From the NCBI RefSeq assembly GCF_009674485.1, contig NZ_WKJJ01000005.1:248001-312000 (forward strand): a DNA stretch of 64,000 bases. Direction: 5' to 3'. The notes under the pieces were generated by a model that ran no database searches, had not been told where the DNA came from, and saw nothing but the letters and a program-made list of their open reading frames with translations. A program made the translations under genes and the position numbers. This DNA comes from Pseudoduganella rivuli (GTDB lineage: Bacteria > Pseudomonadota > Gammaproteobacteria > Burkholderiales > Burkholderiaceae_D). Positions 43,274 through 52,393 of this stretch are shown here, one piece after another; the first letter of the stretch is position 1, and each line of letters begins with the position of its first letter.

Positions 43274-44611
43274 TCAGGCCGCCGCGTTGGCGGCGGCGTT
43301 GCGCGCCGCCTGGCGGGCGCCGTTGCTCAGGGCGAGCAGGGTGATGATGCTGCACACGGCCAGCGCCGCGATCGGCGTCAGCGCCAGCGCATGGCTGCCG
43401 GTTTCTTCCTTGATCCAGCCATAGACGTTGATCATCAGGCCGCCACCGATCAGGTTGGAGACGGCATTGATGGCAGCCAGGCCCGCCGCGGCCGTGGCGG
43501 ACGACAGCCACGTGGAACTGAGCGCCCAGAACGGGCCCTTGAACGAATACGCGCCGGTCAGCACGCAGGACAGCAGCATCATGGTGGTCACCAGCGACGC
43601 GCTCAGCAAGGTGCCCAGCATGCCCAGTGCGATCAGGGCCAGCGGGATGGCGGTATGCCAGCGGCGTTCATTATTCTTGTCGGAATGGCGGCCCCACCAC
43701 ACCATGACCACGGAGGCGATGACGTAAGGGATGGCATTGACCAGGCCCGTTTGCATGACCGTCAGGCCAAACGATTTGATCAATTGCGGTTGCCAGATGC
43801 CCAGCACGGACCCGGCCGACGATGCCGTCGCGCAAATCAGCGCCATGCCCAGCACTTCCTTGCTGCGGAACAATTGCCAGATCGTCAGGTGGGCGGACGA
43901 GGTTTTCTTCGCGGCGCGTTCCTGCGCCATGCGGGCCGACAGCCAGTTGCGCTGCTCTTCGGTCAGCCAGCGGGCCTGCTCCGGCCTGTCCGTCAGGTAA
44001 AACAGGCAGACCAGGCCGATCAGCACGGTGGGGATGCCTTCCAGGATGAACAGCCAGTGCCAGCCGCGCAAGCCCAGCATGCCATCCGTTTCCAGCAGCA
44101 TGGCCGATAGCGGCGAGCCGATAAAACTGGCCATCGGCACGGCCACCATGAAGATGGCGATCAGGCGGCCACGGTAGGCGGCGGGAATCCAGTACGTCAG
44201 GTACAGCAACACGCCAGGGAAGAACCCGGCTTCGGCCGCGCCCAGCAGGAAGCGCATGATGAACAGCGACGTCTGGCCCTGTACCAATGCGGTGCTGGCG
44301 GTGACGATGCCCCAGGTGATCATGATGCGGGCAATCCATTTGCGGGCGCCGAATTTTTGCAGCGCCAGGTTGCTGGGAACTTCAAACAGGAAATAAGAGA
44401 TGAAAAACAGGCTGCCGGCAAAACCGAAGATTTTCGGCGTGATGCCGAGGTCATGATTCATTTGCAGCGCGGCCATGCCGATGTTGCCCCGGTCGATAAA
44501 AGCCAGCAGGTAGCACACCATGAGAAATGGAATCAGGCGCCACGTGACTTTGCGGATGGTTTCCGCTTCCAGGCGGGCGTTGTGTTCCTGTGTATGGTCT
44601 TGAATATTCAT
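43274..44611 (-). CDS. MFS transporter, anion:cation symporter (ACS) type
   Basis: A 445-residue inner membrane transporter with 12 spans. RLIPFLMVCYLLAFIDRGNI in the first helix is the sign of the ACS family (galactonate, tartrate, phthalate, 4-hydroxyphenylacetate carriers), as are LGAAEAGFFPGVLLYLTYW and the WLTEEQRNWL loop. ATG 44611 has GGAGGACGAC upstream. Downstream of the RraA-like aldolase and dehydrogenase genes, it should import a carboxylic acid that they degrade. The exact acid is not determinable from sequence. Confidence 0.9.
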   Translation of the reverse strand: MNIQDHTQEHNARLEAETIRKVTWRLIPFLMVCYLLAFIDRGNIGMAALQMNHDLGITPKIFGFAGSLFFISYFLFEVPSNLALQKFGARKWIARIMITWGIVTASTALVQGQTSLFIMRFLLGAAEAGFFPGVLLYLTYWIPAAYRGRLIAIFMVAVPMASFIGSPLSAMLLETDGMLGLRGWHWLFILEGIPTVLIGLVCLFYLTDRPEQARWLTEEQRNWLSARMAQERAAKKTSSAHLTIWQLFRSKEVLGMALICATASSAGSVLGIWQPQLIKSFGLTVMQTGLVNAIPYVIASVVMVWWGRHSDKNNERRWHTAIPLALIALGMLGTLLSASLVTTMMLLSCVLTGAYSFKGPFWALSSTWLSSATAAAGLAAINAVSNLIGGGLMINVYGWIKEETGSHALALTPIAALAVCSIITLLALSNGARQAARNAAANAAA

Positions 44612-44679
44612 TGTCGTCCTCCGTTACATTAAACCTGAAAGCGCGTCTTGATGCGCGCTTTGCGTGTCGATCGGTGGTT

Positions 44680-45633
44680 TTATCGGGCTGGTTCGGCCAC
44701 TCCGGCCAGTACGGCCAGGATATTGTTCGCCGCCGCCACGCCCATGCCGATGTAGGCATCGGTGGACACGCCGCCGATGTGCGGCGACAGGATGGCGTTG
44801 GCGATGCCGGTGAACGGGTGGCCGGGGCGCATCGGTTCTTCGTGGAAACTGTCCAGCCCGGCCGCCCGCAGCGCACCGCTTTGCAGCGCGCCGGCCAGCG
44901 CGGCTTCATCGATCAGGCCGCCCCGTGCCGTGTTGACGACGATGGCGCCCGGGCGCATGGTGGCCAGCGTGGCCGCATCGAGCATGTTGGCGTTGTCGCG
45001 CGTCAGCGGGCAATGCAGCGACAGCACGTCCGAGCCCGCGATCACGTCGGCCAGCGGCAGCAACGGCACGCCGTCCGGCGCGGCTTTCGCATACGGGTCG
45101 TGGGCGATGACGTGCATGCCCATCGCGGCGCCGATGGCCGCCACGCGCGCACCGATCGCGCCCAGGCCCACCAGGCCCAGCGTTCGGCCTTGCAATTCCA
45201 GGCTTTTATGGGTGGACTTGTCCCAGTGGCCGGCGCGCATGCGCTGGTCCAGTTGCGGCACGTTCTTGGCGCAGGCCAGGATCAGCGCCCACGTATGCTC
45301 GGCCACGGCGGCGGCATTGGCGCCCACGGCGGCCTTGACGGCGATGCCGCGCCGGGCGGCCGCGTCGCAATCGATCGTGTCCAGCCCCGCGCCATGCTTG
45401 GCGATCACGCGCAGGCCGGCGCTGGCCGCCATGACGGTGTCCGTGACGCGGCCATAGCGCACGATGATGGCGACGGGCTGGTGCTGGCGGCACAGCGCCA
45501 CCAGCTGCGCTTCATCGGGCCGCGCGCCGGCATACACGATATCGAATGGCGACAGCAGCGCCAGCGCGGGTTCGGCCAGGTCGGCGCCCGTCACGAGGAT
45601 GGCGGCGCGTTTGGGTTGCAGCATGGCGCTCAC
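44680..45633 (-). CDS. D-2-hydroxyacid dehydrogenase
   Basis: A 317-residue NAD-dependent dehydrogenase of the phosphoglycerate dehydrogenase-like group. The cofactor loop is GLVGLGAIGARVAAIGAAMG, and the catalytic residues are the Arg in NTARGGLIDE, the Glu in AGLDSFHEEP and the His in ILSPHIGG. I chose GTG 45633: it overlaps the stop of the upstream gene as GTGA with AAGGGG at the right distance; ATG 45624 is the alternative. It likely oxidises a hydroxyacid, feeding or following the aldolase encoded upstream. The family has broad substrate ranges. Confidence 0.88.
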   Translation of the reverse strand: MSAMLQPKRAAILVTGADLAEPALALLSPFDIVYAGARPDEAQLVALCRQHQPVAIIVRYGRVTDTVMAASAGLRVIAKHGAGLDTIDCDAAARRGIAVKAAVGANAAAVAEHTWALILACAKNVPQLDQRMRAGHWDKSTHKSLELQGRTLGLVGLGAIGARVAAIGAAMGMHVIAHDPYAKAAPDGVPLLPLADVIAGSDVLSLHCPLTRDNANMLDAATLATMRPGAIVVNTARGGLIDEAALAGALQSGALRAAGLDSFHEEPMRPGHPFTGIANAILSPHIGGVSTDAYIGMGVAAANNILAVLAGVAEPAR

Positions 45634-46325
45634 AGCGTTTCCCCTTCGGCCAGCACGCCGGCCTTGCGCAGCGCGCCATCGAGCCACGTCGGGCGCAACT
45701 GGTCGCCGCTGCGGATGCCTTCCAGGCGGGCCGTCTCATCGGCGAGTTTCTTCTTTGCCATTTCCAGGATGGCGGGCGCCTTGGCCGGTTCCACGGCCAC
45801 CACGCCGTCCGCGTCGGCCACGATCAGGTCGCCCGGCTGCACGGTGACGCCGCCCACGGAAACCGGCCAGTTGATGCGGCCCGGCACCAGCTTGGTGGGA
45901 CCGTTCGGGTTGGCGCCGATGGCGTACATGGGGAAGCCCAGTTCGCGGATGGCTTCCGTGTCGCGCACGGCGCCATACACGATGACGCCGGCAATGCCGA
46001 TCGCCATGCACTGCGACACCATGATTTCCCCCATCAGCGCGCAGCTTTCGTCGCCCTTGCCGTCGATCACCAGCACGTCGCCGGGTTTTGCGATGGCCAT
46101 GGCCGCGTGGATCATCAGGTTGTCGCCGGGACGCACTTCCACGGTCAGCGCCGGGCCGGCAATGCGCATCGATGGCGCCAGCGGGGCAATGCGACTGGAC
46201 AGGGCGCCACGGCGGCCCGCCACGTCGGCCAGGATGGACGATGGATACATGGCGGCGCGGGCGGTGAGTTCCGGGGCGATACGCTGGATGTCGCGGATGA
46301 CATCGGGGGGAGTCGGTTGGCTCAT
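45630..46325 (-). CDS. RraA-like protein, probable oxoacid aldolase
   Basis: A 231-residue protein of the RraA/HMG-CHA aldolase superfamily. The block GDVLVIDGKGDESCALMGE and the motif GAVRDTEAI contain the Arg-Asp pair that binds pyruvate and divalent metal in 4-hydroxy-4-methyl-2-oxoglutarate aldolases. A true RNase E inhibitor RraA is about 160 residues, so aldolase is favoured. ATG 46325 has GAGG seven bases upstream. It is the first gene of the run aldolase-dehydrogenase-MFS-porin, divergent from a LysR gene, which suits the breakdown of a hydroxylated dicarboxylate or sugar acid. Confidence 0.85.
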   Translation of the reverse strand: MSQPTPPDVIRDIQRIAPELTARAAMYPSSILADVAGRRGALSSRIAPLAPSMRIAGPALTVEVRPGDNLMIHAAMAIAKPGDVLVIDGKGDESCALMGEIMVSQCMAIGIAGVIVYGAVRDTEAIRELGFPMYAIGANPNGPTKLVPGRINWPVSVGGVTVQPGDLIVADADGVVAVEPAKAPAILEMAKKKLADETARLEGIRSGDQLRPTWLDGALRKAGVLAEGETL

Positions 46326-46364
46326 GATTTTCCTCGGTTGGTTCTGTGGTTGAGTGAAACCGAG

Positions 46365-46384
46365 TATAGGAAGCACGATCTATA
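46365..46384. promoter_or_regulatory. Candidate LysR operator between aldolase and lysR genes
   Basis: TATAG (46365-46369) and CTATA (46380-46384) form an inverted repeat with a ten-base centre in the divergent promoter region, the shape of a LysR recognition box. TATAAT (46381-46386) overlaps its right arm and could be a plus-strand -10. Confidence 0.5.
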
Positions 46385-46432
46385 ATGTATATTCACTTAT
46401 TTTTGAGTTTTCTAAACTTCTGGGAATGTATT

Positions 46433-47326
46433 GTGGATTTCCGCGACTTGAAGTATTTCGAAGTGATTGCCACCGAGGGCAGCCTGGCGCGTGCCGCCGA
46501 GCGGCTGCACCGCACGCAGCCGGCATTGACCAAGTGCATCGACCGGCTGGAAGAATCCATGGGCGCGAAATTGTTTGAAAAGGATGGCCGGGGCATGCGC
46601 CTGACGGCCGCCGGCCACGTGCTGGTGCGGCGCACGCGGCAAATGGCCATCATGGTGGAGGAAACCACCCGTGAAATGCGCGATCACGCGGACGGCTTGC
46701 AGGGCAACGTCCGCATCGGTTGCCTGGCGACCCTGGCCGAACACTTGATGCCGGCCGTGTTCGGGCAATTGCTGGCCGATGCGCCCGGGATTTCCGTCAA
46801 TCTGACGGTGGCCATGAACGACAACCTGGTCGACAGCTTGCGTAATGGCGAACTGGAAATGGTGGTGGGGCCGATGCCGGAAGCCGACGATGAGTTGCAA
46901 TGCGAGCAAATCGGGGAAGACACGATGGTGGTGGTGGCCAGCGAAAACCACCCGGTATTCGCGTCGCCGTGCGCGTTGGCGGATTTATTGCAATACCAGT
47001 GGATCCTCGGGGCCAGCACCGTCGCGTCGCGCCAGTGGCTGGACCAGACCTTCGAGCGCCACGGCTTGCCACGGCCCCGCGTGCAAATCGAGTCGAACGT
47101 GCTGAACACCATCCTGCCGGTGCTGGAGCGCACGCCCTTGCTGGGTTTTGTCTCCCGTTTCAACCTGACGGCGGGCCGGGCGCGCGTGCGGGAAGTGGCG
47201 GTGCCCGCCACGCAATTGATGCGCCGGTTCGGGCTGGCGTACCGCAAGCATGCCTACCTGTCGCCGGTGGCGGTGCGGGTGGCGGAGATCCTGCGGGCGA
47301 GCGCAAGTTACTTGCCGAATTCGTAA
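46433..47326 (+). CDS. LysR family transcriptional regulator
   Basis: A 297-residue regulator with the LysR helix-turn-helix near the N-terminus (YFEVIATEGSLARAAERLHR, then TQPALTKCIDRLEE) and an effector-binding domain (about 90-295). The GTG at 46433 (read as MDFRDLKYF) is chosen with GGGA seven bases upstream; the upstream hydrophobic stretch in the same frame is unlike the family. It diverges from the aldolase operon and probably activates it with the operon's substrate as co-inducer. Its last 19 bases overlap the convergent TonB receptor gene. Confidence 0.92.
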   Translation: MDFRDLKYFEVIATEGSLARAAERLHRTQPALTKCIDRLEESMGAKLFEKDGRGMRLTAAGHVLVRRTRQMAIMVEETTREMRDHADGLQGNVRIGCLATLAEHLMPAVFGQLLADAPGISVNLTVAMNDNLVDSLRNGELEMVVGPMPEADDELQCEQIGEDTMVVVASENHPVFASPCALADLLQYQWILGASTVASRQWLDQTFERHGLPRPRVQIESNVLNTILPVLERTPLLGFVSRFNLTAGRARVREVAVPATQLMRRFGLAYRKHAYLSPVAVRVAEILRASASYLPNS

Positions 47327-49845
47327 CGCAACCCCACCCGTATCATCCTCGGCGCCCCCGGCCCGTAGAACGTGGAAGACGTCAACGTCGCATTGTCTCC
47401 CTGCGCCGCATACGGCCGGGCGATGAAGTTGCCGTTGGCGGTGAAACCCGTGGCGCCCAGTTGCGCTGCCGTCGCATAGCGTTTGCCGAACAGGTTGCCG
47501 ACGTGGGCAAAGACGCCCAGGCGCGGCGTGACCTGGTAGCGGGTGTCGAGGTCGAACACGGCATGGCCGGCGGCGTGGCCCGCGCCCATGAAATATTTGC
47601 CATCCGGCTGGTGCTGGCCGTTTTCATTGCCGCGCGCCGTCGAGCGGGACACCGCCTGCATGGCGAGGCCCAGTTTCCATGCCGGCGTTGCCTGCCAGTC
47701 CACGCCGGCCTTGAAAATATGGGACGGCACCAGCGGCATGCGGTCGCCCGGGCGGATTGCGATATTGCCGTTGGCGTCCTTGCTGCTGTTGGCTGCCCCG
47801 TTGACCAGTTCCCCGCTTCGGAAGCGCGCGTCCAGCCACGTGTAGCTGGCCGAATAGCTGAGCGTGCCGCTGTCGCCGATGACGCCACCGACGCCCAGTT
47901 CCAGTCCCTGGCGGCGCGTCTTGCCGAAGTTGCGGAAATAGCCGAAGCCGGCGGCGTCGTCGGCCACGAACAGGATGTCGTCGGTGTTCGCGGCGCGGAA
48001 CAGGCCCGCGTGCCAGTCCGCCTGGCCCGCCTTGCCGCGCAGGCCCGTTTCCCACGTGCGCGTCACCACTTGCCGCAACGGCGGGTCGCCCGCCATGGCA
48101 TTGGGCAGCTTGCACGGGTTGGCCGGGTCGGCGCAGCCCAGTTCCACGGCGGTGGGCGTGCGGCTGCCTTCGCTGTAGCCGCCATACCAGGTGGCGTACG
48201 GCGACAGTTGCCAGGTGGCGCCCACGGCGGGATTGAAACGGCTGTAGCGGTGATCGCCATCGAGCGAACCGCTGCCGCCGCCCGGCGTGATGCGGTCGCG
48301 GTTATGCACGGCGGTGCGGTTGTAGCGGCCGGACAAGGTCACGTGCAGCCGCTCCGTCACGCCGATGGTGTCGGCCGCATACAGGCTCCACGTGCGGGTG
48401 CGTCCCGCCAGGTCCACGCGGTTGTCGACCGGCACGCCATCGTCGCCGGTTTCCGTGCCATCCGCGTAAAAATCCACCGGGTGGATGGTGCGGTCCGGGG
48501 TGACGTAGCCAAATTGCGTGGTTTGCTGGAAATCCGCGCGGCTGGCGTCGTAGGCGCCGCCGGCGACCAGGCGGTGCCGCCACGTTCCGGTCCTGGCCTG
48601 CGCGGCGAGCTGGCCGCTGAAGCCGTATTGGCGCTGCGTGGACGCCGTGCGGTTGATCAGGCCATTACACTTTTCCGCCGGTTCATCCTGGCGCAGCACG
48701 TTGGCGATGCAGCGCCAGTAAGGGAAGGGCGTATTGGCCGCCGTGGCGCCGCTGGCGGGAAACCCGGTGTAGCCGGCGGCCGCCAGCGCGGCGCGTTCCG
48801 CCGCGCTGGGCTGGTAGACCGACTGGTCGAGCGCATCGTCGTTGAGGTCGCCGTTATAGGTCGACGTGCGGATGCGGCGGTAATACGCGTTGCCGGACAG
48901 TTGCAGCGTGTCCGTCAACCGGTGGCTGGCGGAGAGGTTCAGCAGGATGGAGCGGTTGCTGGTCTGGTCGGGCCGGGTGTATACGCTGCGGTAGTCGCGC
49001 TGCAGCATGCGCTGTTCCTGCAATCCATTGCCGTTCAGGCGCGCATCGGCCAGCGCCACCGTCAGCGCGGCCTCCGTGGCGGCATCGGCCCATCCGAGCT
49101 TGCCGAACAGCTGGCCCACGCGCGTGGGGGAATCGTCGCGCCAGCCGCGTTCCCGGAAGCCGGTGCCGGTGACGAACCAGTGCCACCCTTGCGCATCGTG
49201 GCCGCCATGTTCCAATTCCACGGTACGCCGGCCATAGCGGCCCACCTGCGCCTGTATCGCCGTCCCCGCATGGTCGCGGCCATCCTTGGTTTGCAGCGCC
49301 AGCGCGCCGCCCAGCGTGTTCAGGCCGAACAGGGGATTCGATCCGGGTATCAGGGTGGCGGAGGCAATGGCGGCGCGGGGGATCAAGTCCCAGCTGACCA
49401 CGTCGCCGAACGGCTGGTTCAGGCGCACGCCGTCGACGTAGACGGACAAGCCTTGCGGTGTGCCCAGCAGCGGCGACGCCGTGAAGCCCCGGTAACTGAC
49501 GTCGGACTGGAAGGGGTTGCCCTGGATATCGTGGATGACGACGCTGCCCAGGCGGCGGTTCAGCAAGTCCGGCACATTGGTGTAGGCCGTATCGTCCAGC
49601 AGGGCGCTGCCCATTGTCTGGAGGTTGGACGGGACGTGCTGGCGCGGCACGGTGGCGCCGGGCAGTGGGGTTGCGCTGATGATCACGACGGCGGCGGCCG
49701 GCGTGGTTGCCGACATCGCCGCCGCGCCTGTGGTATCGGCGGTATCCGCTGCGGCGGCGCCGTGCCAGCAAGCGGCGACCATTGCCGCGATCAAGGTTAA
49801 CCGTAAGCGCCTGGCCTGTGCGGGATGTGCTACGGACTGGCTCAT
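47308..49845 (-). CDS. TonB-dependent outer membrane receptor
   Basis: An 845-residue receptor: signal peptide (ending GAAAAD), plug domain (about 70-190, with SVVIHDIQGNPFQSDVSYRG and NTLGGALALQTKDG), and a 22-strand barrel ending in RVGLRYEFGK. It should import an iron complex, cobalamin, sugar or another scarce ligand using TonB energy. The plug opens with VPRQHVPSN in the position where a TonB box leads on. No substrate is deducible; a two-component system lies divergently upstream. The 3' end overlaps the convergent lysR gene by 19 bases. Confidence 0.92.
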   Translation of the reverse strand: MSQSVAHPAQARRLRLTLIAAMVAACWHGAAAADTADTTGAAAMSATTPAAAVVIISATPLPGATVPRQHVPSNLQTMGSALLDDTAYTNVPDLLNRRLGSVVIHDIQGNPFQSDVSYRGFTASPLLGTPQGLSVYVDGVRLNQPFGDVVSWDLIPRAAIASATLIPGSNPLFGLNTLGGALALQTKDGRDHAGTAIQAQVGRYGRRTVELEHGGHDAQGWHWFVTGTGFRERGWRDDSPTRVGQLFGKLGWADAATEAALTVALADARLNGNGLQEQRMLQRDYRSVYTRPDQTSNRSILLNLSASHRLTDTLQLSGNAYYRRIRTSTYNGDLNDDALDQSVYQPSAAERAALAAAGYTGFPASGATAANTPFPYWRCIANVLRQDEPAEKCNGLINRTASTQRQYGFSGQLAAQARTGTWRHRLVAGGAYDASRADFQQTTQFGYVTPDRTIHPVDFYADGTETGDDGVPVDNRVDLAGRTRTWSLYAADTIGVTERLHVTLSGRYNRTAVHNRDRITPGGGSGSLDGDHRYSRFNPAVGATWQLSPYATWYGGYSEGSRTPTAVELGCADPANPCKLPNAMAGDPPLRQVVTRTWETGLRGKAGQADWHAGLFRAANTDDILFVADDAAGFGYFRNFGKTRRQGLELGVGGVIGDSGTLSYSASYTWLDARFRSGELVNGAANSSKDANGNIAIRPGDRMPLVPSHIFKAGVDWQATPAWKLGLAMQAVSRSTARGNENGQHQPDGKYFMGAGHAAGHAVFDLDTRYQVTPRLGVFAHVGNLFGKRYATAAQLGATGFTANGNFIARPYAAQGDNATLTSSTFYGPGAPRMIRVGLRYEFGK

Positions 49846-50018
49846 GTCTGGTCTCCCCGATGTGGTTCGCCGTCGTCGCGGCTTAAGTTCATGGGGCCGA
49901 TTATTCCGGGACTGGCACAGCCGCCGATAGGGAAAAATTCCCGCCGTTGCGTTGGCGACCGGGTTGGTATGGAAGTTGCACCTGTCATCGGCAAAACAGA
50001 AAACAACCGGAGGAGATC

Positions 50019-51284
50019 ATGGACTTGCGCCGCCGCCTGACAGGGTCGCTTGGCCTGCTGCTGGGTTGCCTGATGGCAGTGGCCACGGTGATCCAGTTTT
50101 ATTCGCTGCGCGCCGACATCGATGCGGAAATCAGCGCGTCGGCCCGCATGGTCAACGTGCTGCTGGCGGCGGACAGCACCGGCAGCGGCGCCATGGCCGC
50201 GCTGCTGCCCGACACCGGCATCCGCCACTTGCGCATCCGCACGGCGGGCCAGCCGGCCGTTCAGCCGGAACCCCATCCGCTGCTGGCGTGGCTGGGGCTG
50301 GCCCCGCCGCCGCAGGACGAGCGCGAAATCCGCATCGGCGGCCAGACCTTGTACATCGCGCCCCATCCCGGCTCGGAAATCAGCGAGCGCTGGCGTGACA
50401 CTGTGCGAATTTGGTACACCCTGCTGTTCTTTTCTGGCACAACTTTGCTCGTGGTCTGGTGGGCGGCGGACCGCGCGCTGCGGCCGGTGCGGGCGCTGGA
50501 AGAGGGCTTGCACCGGCTGGCGCGCGGCGAGACCGATCCCGCGTTGCCACCATTCGCGTTGCGCGAATTCCGCCAGGTGGCGGGCGCGATCGAACGGCTG
50601 GCCACGGCGCTGGCCGAATCGCGCGCCGCGCAGCATGCGCTGGCGCGGGATCTGATCAGCGTGCAGGAAAACGAACGCAAGGCGCTGGCGCGCGAACTGC
50701 ACGACGACATGGGCCAGACATTGACGGCGTTGAATGCGACGGCCGCCCACCTGGCCCGCAACGCTGGCAAGCTGGCGCCGGGCGAAGTGGCGGAATGCGC
50801 CAACGACATGCGGCGCGATATCCGCGCCAGCGGCGAACAGTTGCGCGCCATGCTGAAATCGCTGCGGCCCCATGGCTTGCATGCGAGCGGGCTGGAACGG
50901 GCGGTGGCGGAACTGGTCGACAGCTGGCAGGGGCGCGGCACCGGCATTGCATTCACCACCTCATTGCAGCCCACGGTGGTGGAAGTGGCGGAAATGACGG
51001 CGCTGACCTTGTACCGCGTGGTGCAGGAAGCGGTGACGAATGTCGTCCGCCACAGCCGCGCGAGCCACTGCACGGTGGAATTGAGCTGCACGGACGAACA
51101 GGTGCGGGTTGCCGTGACGGATGACGGGGCGGGGTTGCCGGCGGCCCCCGGCGCGTGGCGCGGCGGCTTGCTGGGCATGCGGGAACGGGTGGAAATGGCG
51201 GGCGGCGCCTTGTCGCTGCTGCCCAATTGCGGCGGCGGCTTGCGGCTGGTGGCCGTGTTGCCGGCCGGGGGAGTATTGGCATGA
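50019..51284 (+). CDS. Sensor histidine kinase, NarX/UhpB type
   Basis: A 421-residue membrane kinase. One N-terminal span (about 10-28), a periplasmic part of about 100 residues, a second span (LLFFSGTTLLVVWWAA) and a HAMP-like linker (RPVRALEEGLHRL) are seen. The HisKA_3 helix has phosphoacceptor His228 in LARELHDDMGQ; the ATPase domain has the N box VVQEAVTNVVRHS and G box DDGAGLP and GGLLGMRERV. ATG 50019 has GGAGGAGATC upstream. It overlaps its response regulator by four bases (ATGA). The signal is unknown; a divergent TonB receptor gene 173 bases away could be its target. Confidence 0.93.
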   Translation: MDLRRRLTGSLGLLLGCLMAVATVIQFYSLRADIDAEISASARMVNVLLAADSTGSGAMAALLPDTGIRHLRIRTAGQPAVQPEPHPLLAWLGLAPPPQDEREIRIGGQTLYIAPHPGSEISERWRDTVRIWYTLLFFSGTTLLVVWWAADRALRPVRALEEGLHRLARGETDPALPPFALREFRQVAGAIERLATALAESRAAQHALARDLISVQENERKALARELHDDMGQTLTALNATAAHLARNAGKLAPGEVAECANDMRRDIRASGEQLRAMLKSLRPHGLHASGLERAVAELVDSWQGRGTGIAFTTSLQPTVVEVAEMTALTLYRVVQEAVTNVVRHSRASHCTVELSCTDEQVRVAVTDDGAGLPAAPGAWRGGLLGMRERVEMAGGALSLLPNCGGGLRLVAVLPAGGVLA

Positions 51285-51937
51285 ACATGGGCACAATCAG
51301 GATCATCCTGGTCGACGACCATGCGGTGGTCCGCAACGGTTACCGGCGCCTGCTGTCGGCGGAACCGGATTTCCACGTGGTGGGCGAAGCGGCCAGCGCC
51401 GGCGAAGCCAATGCCGTCGTACAGCAGGTGCAGCCCGACGTGGCGCTGGTCGACCTGAGCCTGAAGGGCAGCAGCGGGCTGGAAGCCATCGCCGGCATGC
51501 TGGCGCGCCAGCCCGGCCTGCGCATCCTGGTGCTGTCGATGTACAGCAGCCATGGACACGTCAGCCAGGCGCTGAAGGCGGGAGCGCACGGCTACATGAC
51601 CAAGCACAGCGAACCGGAAGACGTGATCGACGGCATCCGCCAGGTGATGCGGGGCAGCCGGGCGTTCTCCGCCGACGTGCGTGACGCGGCACAGGCGGAA
51701 CGTTCCGGTGCCGGCGCGCTGCAGCACCTGACGCCGAGGGAATTCGAAGTGCTGCGCCAACTGGTGCATGGCGAATCCGCGCACGACATCGCCACCGCCA
51801 TGCACCTGAGCCCGAAAACCGTGTTGAATTACCTGACCTTGATCCGGCAAAAGCTGGCCGTCGACAATGACTTCAAGCTGATGCACCTGGCCGCGCAAAC
51901 GGGCATGGTCGAGTTTGGCGGCGCCACCATGGCGTGA
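51281..51937 (+). CDS. Response regulator, NarL/LuxR type
   Basis: A 218-residue regulator: receiver domain (about 4-120) with the acidic pocket VDDH (11-14), phosphoacceptor Asp58 (VALVDLSLKG) and Lys in YMTKHS. A LuxR-type helix-turn-helix follows (about 150-210), with LTPREFEVLRQLVHGESAHDIAT and the recognition helix SPKTVLNYLTLIRQKL. The sequence KTVLNYL differs slightly from the usual KTVxxHR. ATG 51281 overlaps the stop of the kinase gene and has GGGGGAG at seven bases. The pair forms a standard two-component system. Confidence 0.93.
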   Translation: MNMGTIRIILVDDHAVVRNGYRRLLSAEPDFHVVGEAASAGEANAVVQQVQPDVALVDLSLKGSSGLEAIAGMLARQPGLRILVLSMYSSHGHVSQALKAGAHGYMTKHSEPEDVIDGIRQVMRGSRAFSADVRDAAQAERSGAGALQHLTPREFEVLRQLVHGESAHDIATAMHLSPKTVLNYLTLIRQKLAVDNDFKLMHLAAQTGMVEFGGATMA

Positions 51938-52037
51938 AGGCGCATGTCACATTTGCTTGCATCTTTTTTACCGCCGGGATGTTGTGAAAAAATACACCGT
52001 GGGTACAATCGACATTCCCGAATGCAACGAGTACCCC

Positions 52038-52391
52038 ATGAAACGATTGATGCTGTTATGCGCTGCGCTGCTGGCCGGCGCCGCCCACGCCGACGGCAAT
52101 GGCCTGTGCAAGCCGCTGTGCGACACCGACAAGCGCGAATGCCGCAGCAACGCCGCATCGCAAAGCGATGACGACGCGTTGTCGCTGGTGGCGATGGCGG
52201 ACAGGAACCCGAATGCGCGGGTGGCGAGGGGATTGGCGGACAAGCCGTCGGAGGCGCAATCGAAACAGGCTTACGAAAGCCGCCGCGTGACGATGCAGCG
52301 CACGTGCGACACGCAGTACCTGCGCTGTGTGCAGGCTTGCGGCAAACAGGCGCATGCCGCGGACGCCGCCGCCAGGGCGGGGCGGCAGTAA
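52038..52391 (+). CDS. Small exported protein with mirrored cysteine motifs
   Basis: A 117-residue protein with a signal peptide (MKRLMLLCAALLAGAAHA). After it come C-x3-C-x6-C (CKPLCDTDKREC) and, near the end, C-x6-C-x3-C (CDTQYLRCVQAC), a nearly mirrored pair separated by a charged helical stretch. Two disulfide-stapled helices in a hairpin would fit, as in CHCH-like folds, but I know no family for it. The reading frame opens farther upstream (51915), where there is no signal peptide. It sits between the response regulator and a convergent oxygenase gene. Confidence 0.72.
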   Translation: MKRLMLLCAALLAGAAHADGNGLCKPLCDTDKRECRSNAASQSDDDALSLVAMADRNPNARVARGLADKPSEAQSKQAYESRRVTMQRTCDTQYLRCVQACGKQAHAADAAARAGRQ

Positions 52392-52393
52392 CC

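Noticed and set aside
46900..49800. A 966-codon open frame on the plus strand opposite the TonB receptor gene
   Set aside because: It is a GC-rich antisense shadow; its translation is rich in Arg, Gly, Ala and His and has no domain, while the minus strand encodes a complete receptor.
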